From: Caldifarciminota bacterium | GTDB taxonomy: Bacteria > Hydrothermota > UBA3072 > B12-G15 | Assembly: GCA_021163525.1 (NCBI GenBank) | Contig: JAGGTX010000108.1 | Span: forward strand, 1 to 5,293 | Length of the DNA: 5,293 nt | Direction of reading: 5' to 3' | Notes under the pieces: model-generated | Told to the model about the DNA's origin: nothing | Seen by the model: the letters and a program-made list of their open reading frames with translations, nothing else | The model's database searches: none | Part shown: positions 1 to 5,293 of the stretch, one piece after another | Position numbering within the stretch: the first letter of the stretch is position 1 | Layout: the number at the start of each line of letters is the position of its first letter | Position numbers and translations under genes: made by a program

Positions 1-1206
1 AAAAGGCTTGGTGAAATTAGAAAGGAACTTGAAGCCATAGAGAAAGAAAAAACGACACTTGAAGATAAGGAGAAGGATTTAAAACAACAGGAAGAGAATT
101 TGAAGAATAAACTTAATGAAATTCAAGAAGAAGAGGAAAGAAAGACCAGGGAGAAGAACAAATTGTTGACTGAACTTGAAAAGGTGGAGGGAGAATACAG
201 GCAACTTGAAGTTACCATAAATAGACTTGAAAGATACGAAAAGATTCAGGAGGAGATGTCCGATTACAAGACCAGGTATGAGAAACTTGAGGTGGAAAGG
301 AACGAACTTGAGGAAAAACTGAGGTCTATTTCCGAGCAAAAAAATGAAGGGGGAAACACCCTCAACAACCTACGCAATCAGTTGAGCAAAATAAATGAAA
401 GCATAGAAGCATCAGGTAGAGATATTCTGGATGCCAGCCTTGAGAAGGAACAGGTTGAAAGCGAAATAAAAAGGCTTGAGGTTGAAAAGGAAAATATTGT
501 GCAGCAGGTGATGAGGGAGACAGAAAAGACCCCCATTCCACAGGAGGGAGAGAATCTGGAGGAACTGAAAGGTGAACTTGACAGGTTGATAAAGAGAAAA
601 GAGGGGATGAAAGAGGTCAACATACTTGCTGTTGAAGAGTATGAGAAGATAAAAGAGGAAATTGACAGGCTCCAGATGCAGAAAAAGGACCTTGAAAGGG
701 CAAAGGAAGACATTATCAATGCAATCAACTCCATAGATAGGAGGGCAGAGAGGGAATTCACAAGGACGATAAATGAAATCAGGAGGCAGTTCCAGAGGAT
801 ATTCACAAGGCTATTTAATGGTGGGCAGGCAGATATAAGGCTGGAAGGAAGAAGCCCCCTTGAGGCAGATATTAACATCTATGCACGGCCACCAGGTAAA
901 AAGATGAGCCAGATGGAACTGCTTTCAGATGGTGAGAAAACCCTCACTGCAATTTCCCTTCTCATTGGTGTGATTCTTACAAGGAACATAGGGCTTGTTA
1001 TCCTTGATGAGATTGATGCACCCCTTGATGAAAAAAATGTTGAAAGATTCCTTGAGGTTTTGAGGGAGGAAACAGGGGACAGCCAGATTATCCTGATTAC
1101 CCACAACAGGAGAACCATGGAGGAAGCAGACTATATCTATGGTGTGACAATGGAGGAAAAGGGTATTTCAAGTGTATTGAGTATGAGCAAGGAGGTTTTG
1201 ATATGA
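1..1206 (+). CDS. smc: Chromosome segregation ATPase SMC, C-terminal part (5' end outside window)
   Basis: The reading frame is open from base 1 to a TGA at 1204-1206, giving 401 residues; the N-terminal Walker A half and the hinge lie upstream of the window. Residues 1 to about 195 are heptad-like, Lys/Glu-rich coiled coil, the returning arm of the SMC hairpin. From about 203 the typical C-terminal head begins (VNILAVEEYEKIKEEIDRL). It carries the ABC signature as LLSDGEKTL (Ser309, Asp310, Gly311), Walker B LVILDEIDAPLD (Asp336, Glu337) and the H-loop ITHN (His368). It ends in the family hallmark YGVTMEEKGISSVLSM, which separates SMC from RecN, SbcC and Rad50. SMC dimers use ATP-driven head engagement to compact and resolve chromosomes, usually with ScpA/ScpB. 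The signature has Asp where Gly is usual. The last codons contain the Shine-Dalgarno of the next gene and overlap its ATG by 4 bp, so the two are probably co-translated. A TTG at 100 is internal and not a start. Confidence 0.95.
   Translation, partial: KRLGEIRKELEAIEKEKTTLEDKEKDLKQQEENLKNKLNEIQEEEERKTREKNKLLTELEKVEGEYRQLEVTINRLERYEKIQEEMSDYKTRYEKLEVERNELEEKLRSISEQKNEGGNTLNNLRNQLSKINESIEASGRDILDASLEKEQVESEIKRLEVEKENIVQQVMRETEKTPIPQEGENLEELKGELDRLIKRKEGMKEVNILAVEEYEKIKEEIDRLQMQKKDLERAKEDIINAINSIDRRAEREFTRTINEIRRQFQRIFTRLFNGGQADIRLEGRSPLEADINIYARPPGKKMSQMELLSDGEKTLTAISLLIGVILTRNIGLVILDEIDAPLDEKNVERFLEVLREETGDSQIILITHNRRTMEEADYIYGVTMEEKGISSVLSMSKEVLI
1189..1195 (+). promoter_or_regulatory. Ribosome binding site of ugd inside smc
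   Basis: AAGGAGG is a full match to the anti-Shine-Dalgarno complement, with 7 bases before the ATG at 1203. It lies within the last codons of smc. Together with the ATGA stop/start overlap this fixes the ugd start and suggests translational coupling. Confidence 0.85.
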
Positions 1207-2495
1207 AAATCACAATCATTGGGTCTGGTTATGTGGGTCTCACAACAGGGGTCTGCCTTTCCCATCTTGGGCACCATGTTGTCTGTGTTGACAATGATGT
1301 TGAAAAGATAAGACTTCTTAAAAAGGGGATATCACCTATTTATGAACCCGGACTTGAGGAACTCCTTAAACAAGGGATGGAGAAAGGAACCCTTTCCTTC
1401 ACAGATTCTATTGAAGAAGGAACAAAACACGGGCTCGCCATCTTCATATGCGTGGGAACACCTCCCAGGGAGGATGGTGGTGCAGACCTCAGTTCCATTG
1501 AACTTGTTGCCACAAGAATAGCCGAAACAATGGATGAATACAAACTCATCATAGAAAAAAGCACTGTCCCTGTTCAAACAGGGCTGAAACTCAAAACAAC
1601 CATTGAACTCAACAACAAAAGGGGTATTGAATTTGATGTTGCCTCCAACCCTGAATTCCTGAGAGAGGGCTCTGCAATAAAGGATTTTCTATATCCTGAC
1701 AGAATCGTCATTGGTGTGGAGAATGAAAGGGCTGAGAAATTGATGAGGGAGATTTACGAGAAGATTGATGCTCCGTTCATTGTTACAAACATACAGAGTG
1801 CTGAAATCATAAAGCATGCATCCAATTCATTTCTTGCAATGAAGATTTCATACATAAATGCAGTAAGCATGGTGTGTGAGAAGGCTGGGGCTGATGTAAA
1901 AGAGGTTGCACTTGGAATGGGGCTTGACCACAGGATAGGAAAAGAATTCTTAAATGCAGGTATTGGTTTTGGTGGTTTCTGTTTTCCAAAGGACCTGAAG
2001 GCATTCATCAAAATCTCAGAGGACCTTGGCTATCATATGAATCTTCTGAAGGAAGTGCTCAAGATTAATCAGGAAATCAGGGAGTACTTTATAAACAAGG
2101 TAAGAGACCTCTTATGGAACATAAAGGGTAAAAAGATTGCAATCCTTGGTTTATCATTCAAGCCTAATACTGATGACATAAGGGAAGCCCCATCAATATA
2201 TATAATCAAGCACCTCCTGAAGGAGGATGCCTATATCTCTGTCTATGACCCTGCTGCAATGAAAAAGATGAAAAGGATTTTTCCCGATATTGATTATAAA
2301 GAAAATCCCTATGATACCCTTGTTGATGCAAATGCACTCCTTATTCTAACTGAATGGGAGGAATTCAGGAACCTTGACCTTGAAAGGGTGAAGAATCTCA
2401 TGAAAACACCCATAATTGTGGATGGCAGAAACATTTTTGAACCTGAAGAGATGGAAAGATTGGGATTTATCTACAGGGGGATTGGAAGGGCCTGA
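1203..2495 (+). CDS. ugd: UDP-glucose 6-dehydrogenase
   Basis: This 430-residue protein has the full layout of the UDP-glucose/GDP-mannose dehydrogenase family. It should oxidise UDP-glucose twice with NAD+ to UDP-glucuronate in the cytoplasm, a precursor of surface polysaccharides and of other nucleotide sugars. Visible motifs are the Rossmann loop GSGYVG (7-12) with Asp30 for the NAD ribose, STVPV (120-124), SNPEFLREG (148-156), EIIKHASNS with Lys204 and Asn208, the catalytic loop GFGGFCFPKD with Cys260 and Asp264, and the C-terminal nucleotide-binding segment GLSFKPNTDDIREAPS (about 315-330). As far as I recall, Lys204, Asn208, Cys260 and Asp264 have the same numbers as in the studied Streptococcus pyogenes enzyme. 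The ATG at 1203 has an ideal Shine-Dalgarno. Related UDP-sugar dehydrogenases share the fold, but the motif set and the ending GFIYRGIGR favour Ugd. It follows smc with a 4-bp overlap, and its 3' end overlaps convergent murI. Confidence 0.95.
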   Translation: MKITIIGSGYVGLTTGVCLSHLGHHVVCVDNDVEKIRLLKKGISPIYEPGLEELLKQGMEKGTLSFTDSIEEGTKHGLAIFICVGTPPREDGGADLSSIELVATRIAETMDEYKLIIEKSTVPVQTGLKLKTTIELNNKRGIEFDVASNPEFLREGSAIKDFLYPDRIVIGVENERAEKLMREIYEKIDAPFIVTNIQSAEIIKHASNSFLAMKISYINAVSMVCEKAGADVKEVALGMGLDHRIGKEFLNAGIGFGGFCFPKDLKAFIKISEDLGYHMNLLKEVLKINQEIREYFINKVRDLLWNIKGKKIAILGLSFKPNTDDIREAPSIYIIKHLLKEDAYISVYDPAAMKKMKRIFPDIDYKENPYDTLVDANALLILTEWEEFRNLDLERVKNLMKTPIIVDGRNIFEPEEMERLGFIYRGIGRA

Positions 2496-3288
2496 CCTTT
2501 TCAATACCCAGAACCCTATCCCTCATGCCTCCAAGAAAACGCTCAATAATCTCATTAAATTTTCTCGGTGTATCAGATAAGTAAATCTCAATACCACCAT
2601 TATTACTGGATAAAAGGTCTTTCTCCTCAAGATACTCCCTGAGTATCATTCCCGCGTGTAACCCTGGTTCAAGAAGCAAAACATCCTCTCCCATAACCTT
2701 CTGTATCACCCCTTTAAGAATAGGGTAATGTGTGCAACCAAGGATAATAGCCTCCACCCTATTCTCCTTCAGGGGACGCAGATACTCTTCTGCAATCATG
2801 TATGTTGCTGGATGTTCAATCCATCCCTCCTCTGCCAGTGGAACAAAAAGGGGGCAGGAGTAAGCATATATCTCCACATCAATTTTTCTCTTAAGGGCAT
2901 TCTCATAAGCCTTGCTTTCAATGGTGGCGGTTGTACCAATCACACCAACTCGTTTAATATCACCCCTTTGAAGAACCTCCCGAACACCTGGTTCTATCAT
3001 GCCGATGATAGGGATATTATAATCTTCTCTAATGTTCTCAAGCGCATTTGACGATACGGTAAAACATGCTGCAACAATTGCTTTTACATCAAACCTCAAC
3101 AGAAATTCTATGTCTTCCCTTGCAAAACGCTCTATTGTCTCTCTTGATTTATTCCCATAGGGAACTCTGGCTGTATCACCAAAGTAGATTATTTTCTCAT
3201 CTGGAAGAACCTCCATTATGTGCCTTGCAACAGTGAGCCCACCAATGCCTGAATCAAATATCCCTATGGGTCTTTCCAGATTACCCAT
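2467..3288 (-). CDS. murI: Glutamate racemase
   Basis: With the ATG at 3288 this is 273 residues, normal for the family. The enzyme interconverts L- and D-glutamate by a two-cysteine acid/base mechanism without cofactor and feeds D-Glu to MurD for peptidoglycan. Motifs: FDSGIGGLTV (Asp12), YFGDTARVPYG (35-45), first catalytic Cys75 in AACFTVSSNAL, GMIEPG, GTTATIESKAY, and second catalytic Cys185 in LGCTHYP followed by His187. The first Cys motif is CFT where CNT is normal, so a substrate-contact Asn is replaced by Phe76; both cysteines remain. The chosen start places FDSG close to the N-terminus, as in known racemases, and overlaps the amidase stop by 8 bp. The ATG at 3303 (MLSQG...) is a real alternative with an AGGGGA 10 bases upstream, while a TTG at 3336 is less likely. 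The last nine codons, stop included, overlap the 3' end of ugd on the other strand. It is probably the last gene of the smpB-amidase-murI operon. Confidence 0.93.
   Translation of the reverse strand: MGNLERPIGIFDSGIGGLTVARHIMEVLPDEKIIYFGDTARVPYGNKSRETIERFAREDIEFLLRFDVKAIVAACFTVSSNALENIREDYNIPIIGMIEPGVREVLQRGDIKRVGVIGTTATIESKAYENALKRKIDVEIYAYSCPLFVPLAEEGWIEHPATYMIAEEYLRPLKENRVEAIILGCTHYPILKGVIQKVMGEDVLLLEPGLHAGMILREYLEEKDLLSSNNGGIEIYLSDTPRKFNEIIERFLGGMRDRVLGIEKVRPFQSPCR
2477..2509 (+). other. Imperfect hairpin at the convergent ugd/murI junction
   Basis: Arms 2477-2489 and 2496-2509 can pair around a six-base loop that contains the ugd stop. The pairing needs two G-U wobbles, one bulged C and one mismatch. 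The rightward RNA folds better than the leftward one, because the wobbles become A-C mismatches on the other strand. No T-run follows, so it is not a standard intrinsic terminator. It may slow or end transcription of ugd or may be chance. Confidence 0.25.
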
Positions 3289-4621
3289 TCCTTGACTCAA
3301 CATACTTCTTGATTCCCCTGGCAATTCCCCTGGCAAGCCTCTTCAGGAAAACATCATCTTTCAGTTTTTTCGCATCATCTGGATTGCTTATAAAGAGAGT
3401 TTCAACAAGGACTGCGGGCATATAATTAACCCTGAGAACATAAAAGTTTGCCTGATTAACACCCCTGTTGTATGTTCTGCAATAATCAACAATGGATTCC
3501 TGAATATCAATGGCGAGTTGCTGTGACTCCTCAAGGAACTGGCTCTGGGCAAGGTCCCATAAAACATATTTAAGCCCTGTCTGGGCAACATCTGCCCCTT
3601 CAAACTTGATTGAAGAGTTCTCTGTTGCCTCAACAGCCCTTGCCCAATCCGTCTTTGCAACGGATAAAAAGTATGTCTCTGTTCCATGCATTGCAATATA
3701 ACTTTTGTTCCTGACGGAATTACAGTGGATACTCACAAAGAGGTCTGCCCTTGCATTATCTGCAATCTCCGTCCTCTCTTTCAAACTGAGGAAGGTGTCA
3801 TCTGTTCTGGTCATAATTACATGAAATCCCATGGACTTGAGTTCAGCAGAAAGGTATTTTGCAATCTTCAATGTAACATACTTTTCCTTCAAACCATTCC
3901 CTATAGCACCTGGGTCTTTTCCACCATGCCCTGGGTCAATAACAATGGTTCTTATCTCCTTTTTTCTATATTCCCTCACTTCAATCTTCAATTTTCCATC
4001 AAGTTTTTTTATGTTCACATCCTTATCAGGTGCAGTTATTACCTTCAATTCAAGGAACCCCTCCCCAGGCCTTGGGATAATTCTCTTTATAAAGCCCTTA
4101 CCATCTGTGGGGAAAATATCAGGGTTGTAAATTGCATCAAAAATGGTTATAACCCATAGTGTATCCTCCCCCCTGAAAAGAATTTCAAGGGAAGGGTCGT
4201 ACTTCAGTGTGGCCACTGTTTCATCGCTCTTGACCTTTATATTAAAACCCAATACATTCAATTTTTTAACCTCAACAACATTATTACCCTGTAGTCTGAA
4301 TTCTGAGTTTAACAGAAGGGATAAGATTCCAGGGAGTTCACAAAGGGGAATGAATGGCTCACCATCTATCTCTATAACAGGGTATGTCAACTGGATAAAC
4401 TTCTCCTCATACTTAATAAATGGATTCTCTGGAACAATGGTAATCCGGGCTGCTTTCTGTATAGTATATACCCTGTATGTGCTATCATAAAGCATGGAAC
4501 AACCAAGTTTTTCACTCAATTTCTTGAGTGAAACATAATCAAGGTCCTGAACAGGGATGCTGTTGAACTGGTAAACATTATCCCCATACTGAACCTGGAA
4601 GGCAAAAAGTATCAGTATCAT
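3281..4621 (-). CDS. Secreted N-acetylmuramoyl-L-alanine amidase (Amidase_3) with N-terminal wall-binding domains
   Basis: This 446-residue zinc amidase should cut the bond between N-acetylmuramate and L-Ala of peptidoglycan, outside the cytoplasmic membrane. The N-terminus is a very short hydrophobic stretch (ILILFAF, residues 2-8), then a region resembling copper-amine-oxidase N-terminal-type domains (about 20-110; YVSLKKLSEKLG, PFIPLCEL). Next is a beta-rich AMIN-like segment (about 122-216), then Amidase_3 (about 224-441). Predicted zinc and catalytic residues are all present: His232 in DPGHGG, Glu246, His299 in SIHCNS (usually SIHAN), and Glu407 in VLVETLFISN. The last two helical turns repeat ARGI. 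The ATG overlaps the smpB stop as ATGA and follows GGAGAGG with a 5-base gap. An in-frame TAA directly before the ATG rules out a longer start. It resembles AmiC/CwlD-type enzymes, but I do not assign a symbol. It could serve daughter-cell separation or wall turnover. Confidence 0.93.
   Translation of the reverse strand: MILILFAFQVQYGDNVYQFNSIPVQDLDYVSLKKLSEKLGCSMLYDSTYRVYTIQKAARITIVPENPFIKYEEKFIQLTYPVIEIDGEPFIPLCELPGILSLLLNSEFRLQGNNVVEVKKLNVLGFNIKVKSDETVATLKYDPSLEILFRGEDTLWVITIFDAIYNPDIFPTDGKGFIKRIIPRPGEGFLELKVITAPDKDVNIKKLDGKLKIEVREYRKKEIRTIVIDPGHGGKDPGAIGNGLKEKYVTLKIAKYLSAELKSMGFHVIMTRTDDTFLSLKERTEIADNARADLFVSIHCNSVRNKSYIAMHGTETYFLSVAKTDWARAVEATENSSIKFEGADVAQTGLKYVLWDLAQSQFLEESQQLAIDIQESIVDYCRTYNRGVNQANFYVLRVNYMPAVLVETLFISNPDDAKKLKDDVFLKRLARGIARGIKKYVESRNG
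3312..3335 (-). repeat. Perfect 12-bp tandem repeat at the amidase 3' end
   Basis: ATTCCCCTGGCA (plus strand) occurs twice in direct succession, at 3312-3323 and 3324-3335. In the amidase frame each copy is four codons, giving ARGIARGI (430-437). On the minus strand each copy carries CAGGGGAAT, a Shine-Dalgarno-like stretch just upstream of the candidate murI starts at 3303 and 3288. Confidence 0.9.
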
Positions 4622-5052
4622 TTAGACCTCTCCATTTCTCTCTCCATCTCCCTTCTTTTTATTATCTCTCTCTTCTCGTATATCTTCTTTCCCTTTGCAA
4701 GTGCCAGTTCAATCTTAACATATCCACGGTCATTTATATATACACTCAGTGGGACAAGTGTAAACCCCCTTTCTTTCACTTTCCCGATGAGCCTTTTTAT
4801 CTCCTTTTTGTGGAGAAGAAGTTTTCGCTTCCTTTTGGGGTCAGTATGATAGGATTCCTTTTCATAGGGAGATATTGTCATGTTATAGATAAAGACCTCT
4901 CTATCCTCTATACCAGCATAAGCCTCCTGGATACTCACCTTACCTGCCCTCACGGATTTTACCTCATTCCCGTGGAGCACAATTCCCGCCTCCATTCGCT
5001 GGATTATTTCATACTCTCTAAAGGCCTTTCTGTTTCTTGTTATTACCTTCAT
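4618..5052 (-). CDS. smpB: SsrA-binding protein SmpB
   Basis: This is a 144-residue tmRNA-binding protein of normal length. SmpB escorts tmRNA to ribosomes stalled on broken messages, where its C-terminal tail occupies the empty mRNA channel. Family motifs are easy to see: NRKAF (7-11), EAGIVLHGNEVKSVRAG (21-37), NMTISPYEKESYH, DPKRKRKLLLHKKEI, ERGFTLVPLSVYINDRGYVKIELALAKGKK, then the basic Lys/Arg/Glu tail. The common HDY after NRKA is REY here. I chose the second of two adjacent ATGs (5052) because AAGGGAG lies 4 bases before it; the ATG at 5055 is nearly as likely. A TTG at 5076 is not favoured, because it falls at or upstream of the predicted transcription start. The stop overlaps the amidase ATG (ATGA). 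It is the first gene of the leftward operon. A tmRNA gene is expected in the genome but is not in this window. Confidence 0.95.
   Translation of the reverse strand: MKVITRNRKAFREYEIIQRMEAGIVLHGNEVKSVRAGKVSIQEAYAGIEDREVFIYNMTISPYEKESYHTDPKRKRKLLLHKKEIKRLIGKVKERGFTLVPLSVYINDRGYVKIELALAKGKKIYEKREIIKRREMEREMERSK
4627..4633 (-). promoter_or_regulatory. Ribosome binding site of the amidase inside smpB
   Basis: GGAGAGG on the minus strand ends 5 bases before the ATG at 4621. With the smpB stop overlapping that ATG, it supports this start, although the start gives an unusually short signal sequence. Confidence 0.75.
4627..4650 (-). repeat. Imperfect 12-bp tandem repeat at the smpB 3' end
   Basis: Two 12-bp units, GAGATGGAGAGA and GAAATGGAGAGG on the minus strand, agree at 10 of 12 positions and encode EMEREMER in the SmpB tail. 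The second unit supplies GGAGAGG, the Shine-Dalgarno of the amidase. Confidence 0.75.
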
Positions 5053-5056
5053 CATT

Positions 5057-5063
5057 CTCCCTT
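5057..5063 (-). promoter_or_regulatory. Ribosome binding site of smpB
   Basis: AAGGGAG lies 4 bases before the ATG at 5052 and 1 base before the ATG at 5055, so spacing favours the downstream ATG. It shares two bases with the -35 hexamer of the opposite-facing lipoprotein promoter. Confidence 0.7.
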
Positions 5064-5090
5064 GACATTCCTGCAAATTTTTAATATCAT
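5062..5090 (+). promoter_or_regulatory. Sigma70-type promoter for the lipoprotein gene
   Basis: TTGACA at 5062-5067 (6 of 6 consensus bases), a 17-base spacer, and TATCAT at 5085-5090 (5 of 6). Transcription would start near 5096-5098, only about 5-7 bases before the ATG at 5103. The promoter is judged by eye from its hexamers and spacing; the match is unusually good. Confidence 0.65.
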
Positions 5091-5109
5091 AAGTATCAGG
5101 CTATGTCAA
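5081..5109 (-). promoter_or_regulatory. Sigma70-type promoter for the smpB-amidase-murI operon
   Basis: Read leftward: TTGACA at 5109-5104 (6 of 6), a 17-base spacer, and TATTAA at 5086-5081 (4 of 6, with T1 and A2 but without the final T). The start would fall near 5074, leaving about a 22-base leader that holds the smpB Shine-Dalgarno. The -35 lies inside the first codons of the lipoprotein gene, and the -10 overlaps that of the opposite promoter. A nearby TATGAT (5091-5086) is a better hexamer but would be only 12 bases from this -35. Confidence 0.5.
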
Positions 5110-5293
5110 CACGTATATGGTTTACAGGAATAATAATAACCTTGCTTCTTGTATCCTGCAACAGAAGAAGTATAAAAAAGCAGGAAACACCAGTAATAAC
5201 AGGTATCTGGACTGAAAGATTCTCCTTTAAACAGGGCTCTGGTGAATTACACCTGATAACACCTGAAAAGAGCGTGAATGCCATGTTTGATTT
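5103..5293 (+). CDS. Putative lipoprotein, N-terminal part (3' end outside window)
   Basis: An ATG at 5103 opens a frame that stays open to the window edge (63 codons plus two bases). The start is a lipoprotein signal peptide: MSTR with one basic residue, a hydrophobic core WFTGIIITLLLV, then the lipobox LVSC with Cys19 as the expected lipidation and cleavage site. Asn20 and a basic stretch follow. After that comes a short, possibly beta-strand-forming segment (GIWTERFSFKQGSGELHLIT) that I cannot assign; a LolA/LolB-like or other envelope protein is possible but only a guess. No strong Shine-Dalgarno precedes the ATG, only CAGG two bases upstream, in line with a very short leader from the promoter at 5062-5090. 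It is divergent from smpB across about 50 bp. The leftward frame antisense to it (5096-5284) has no such features and is not taken as a gene. Confidence 0.75.
   Translation, partial: MSTRIWFTGIIITLLLVSCNRRSIKKQETPVITGIWTERFSFKQGSGELHLITPEKSVNAMFD

Larger units (their letters stand above)
5062..5109. repeat. Inverted repeat TTGACAT...ATGTCAA framing the divergent promoters
   Basis: TTGACAT at 5062-5068 and ATGTCAA at 5103-5109 are exact inverted copies centred on 5085.5, between the two -10 hexamers. The arms are the two -35 elements plus one base, so the repeat is probably a consequence of two matched opposed promoters. A regulator site cannot be excluded. Confidence 0.6.

Noticed and set aside
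378..878. Leftward 166-codon frame opposite smc
   Set aside because: Antisense to clear SMC coding sequence; its Ser/Leu/Phe-rich composition is what a Glu/Lys-rich coiled coil gives on the other strand.
2477..2509. Intrinsic terminator shared by ugd and murI
   Set aside because: The hairpin needs wobbles, a bulge and a mismatch and has no T-run on either side, so it is listed only as a hairpin.
3289..3336. TTG start extending MurI by 16 residues
   Set aside because: The added residues are the frame-shifted reading of the amidase tandem repeat and lie beyond the usual MurI N-terminus.
3686..4159. Rightward 157-codon frame opposite the amidase
   Set aside because: Lies over the conserved Amidase_3 and AMIN-like region in antisense and shows no domain or motif of its own.
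5053..5076. TTG start extending SmpB by 8 residues
   Set aside because: MQECQGRM has no family match, no good Shine-Dalgarno precedes the TTG, and it falls at or upstream of the predicted transcription start.
5096..5284. Leftward 62-codon frame at the right edge
   Set aside because: The opposite strand encodes a convincing lipoprotein signal and has a matching promoter; this frame would also run across the smpB promoter.
1..5293. Novel defence system, mobile element, CRISPR array, tRNA, rRNA or riboswitch
   Set aside because: All six genes are housekeeping or envelope types. No spaced repeats, transposase, terminal inverted repeats or RNA-gene-like folds were seen, and the gaps are too short for a riboswitch.

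Overview
The window carries six protein-coding genes with almost no intergenic DNA. Two run rightward from the left edge: the 3' part of smc (chromosome condensation ATPase), then a UDP-glucose 6-dehydrogenase gene, joined by a 4-bp ATGA overlap. Three run leftward from about position 5052: smpB (trans-translation), an N-acetylmuramoyl-L-alanine amidase, and murI (glutamate racemase). These also overlap end to start (4 bp, then about 8 bp), so they look like one operon. The two blocks converge and their last codons overlap by 29 bp. At the right edge a lipoprotein gene, cut by the window, runs rightward and diverges from smpB.

The organism looks like a compact-genome bacterium that makes peptidoglycan and exports lipoproteins, probably diderm. 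Arg is mostly AGG/AGA and Ile is often ATA, the coding strands are purine-rich, and the proteins are rich in Lys, Glu and Ile. This fits a thermophilic or anaerobic, poorly cultured lineage (WOR-3-like candidate phyla are one possibility), but it is an impression from composition and not a phylogenetic placement. The SmpB, MurI, Smc and Ugd sequences are plainly bacterial.

The genes are mostly housekeeping. MurI supplies D-glutamate for peptidoglycan, the amidase cleaves peptidoglycan, Ugd makes UDP-glucuronate for surface polysaccharide, SmpB rescues stalled ribosomes, and Smc organises the chromosome. I see no defence system, mobile element, CRISPR array, tRNA or rRNA.

The most notable structure is the roughly 50-bp smpB/lipoprotein gap. 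It holds two opposed sigma70-type promoters, each with a perfect TTGACA and a 17-bp spacer, whose -10 elements overlap. Both probably cannot be occupied at once, and the lipoprotein message would be nearly leaderless. Other points worth checking are non-consensus residues in core motifs (Smc LSDGEK instead of LSGGEK; MurI CFT instead of CNT), a very short uncharged signal sequence on the amidase, and four-codon tandem duplications at two gene junctions that carry Shine-Dalgarno-like sequence for the next gene.
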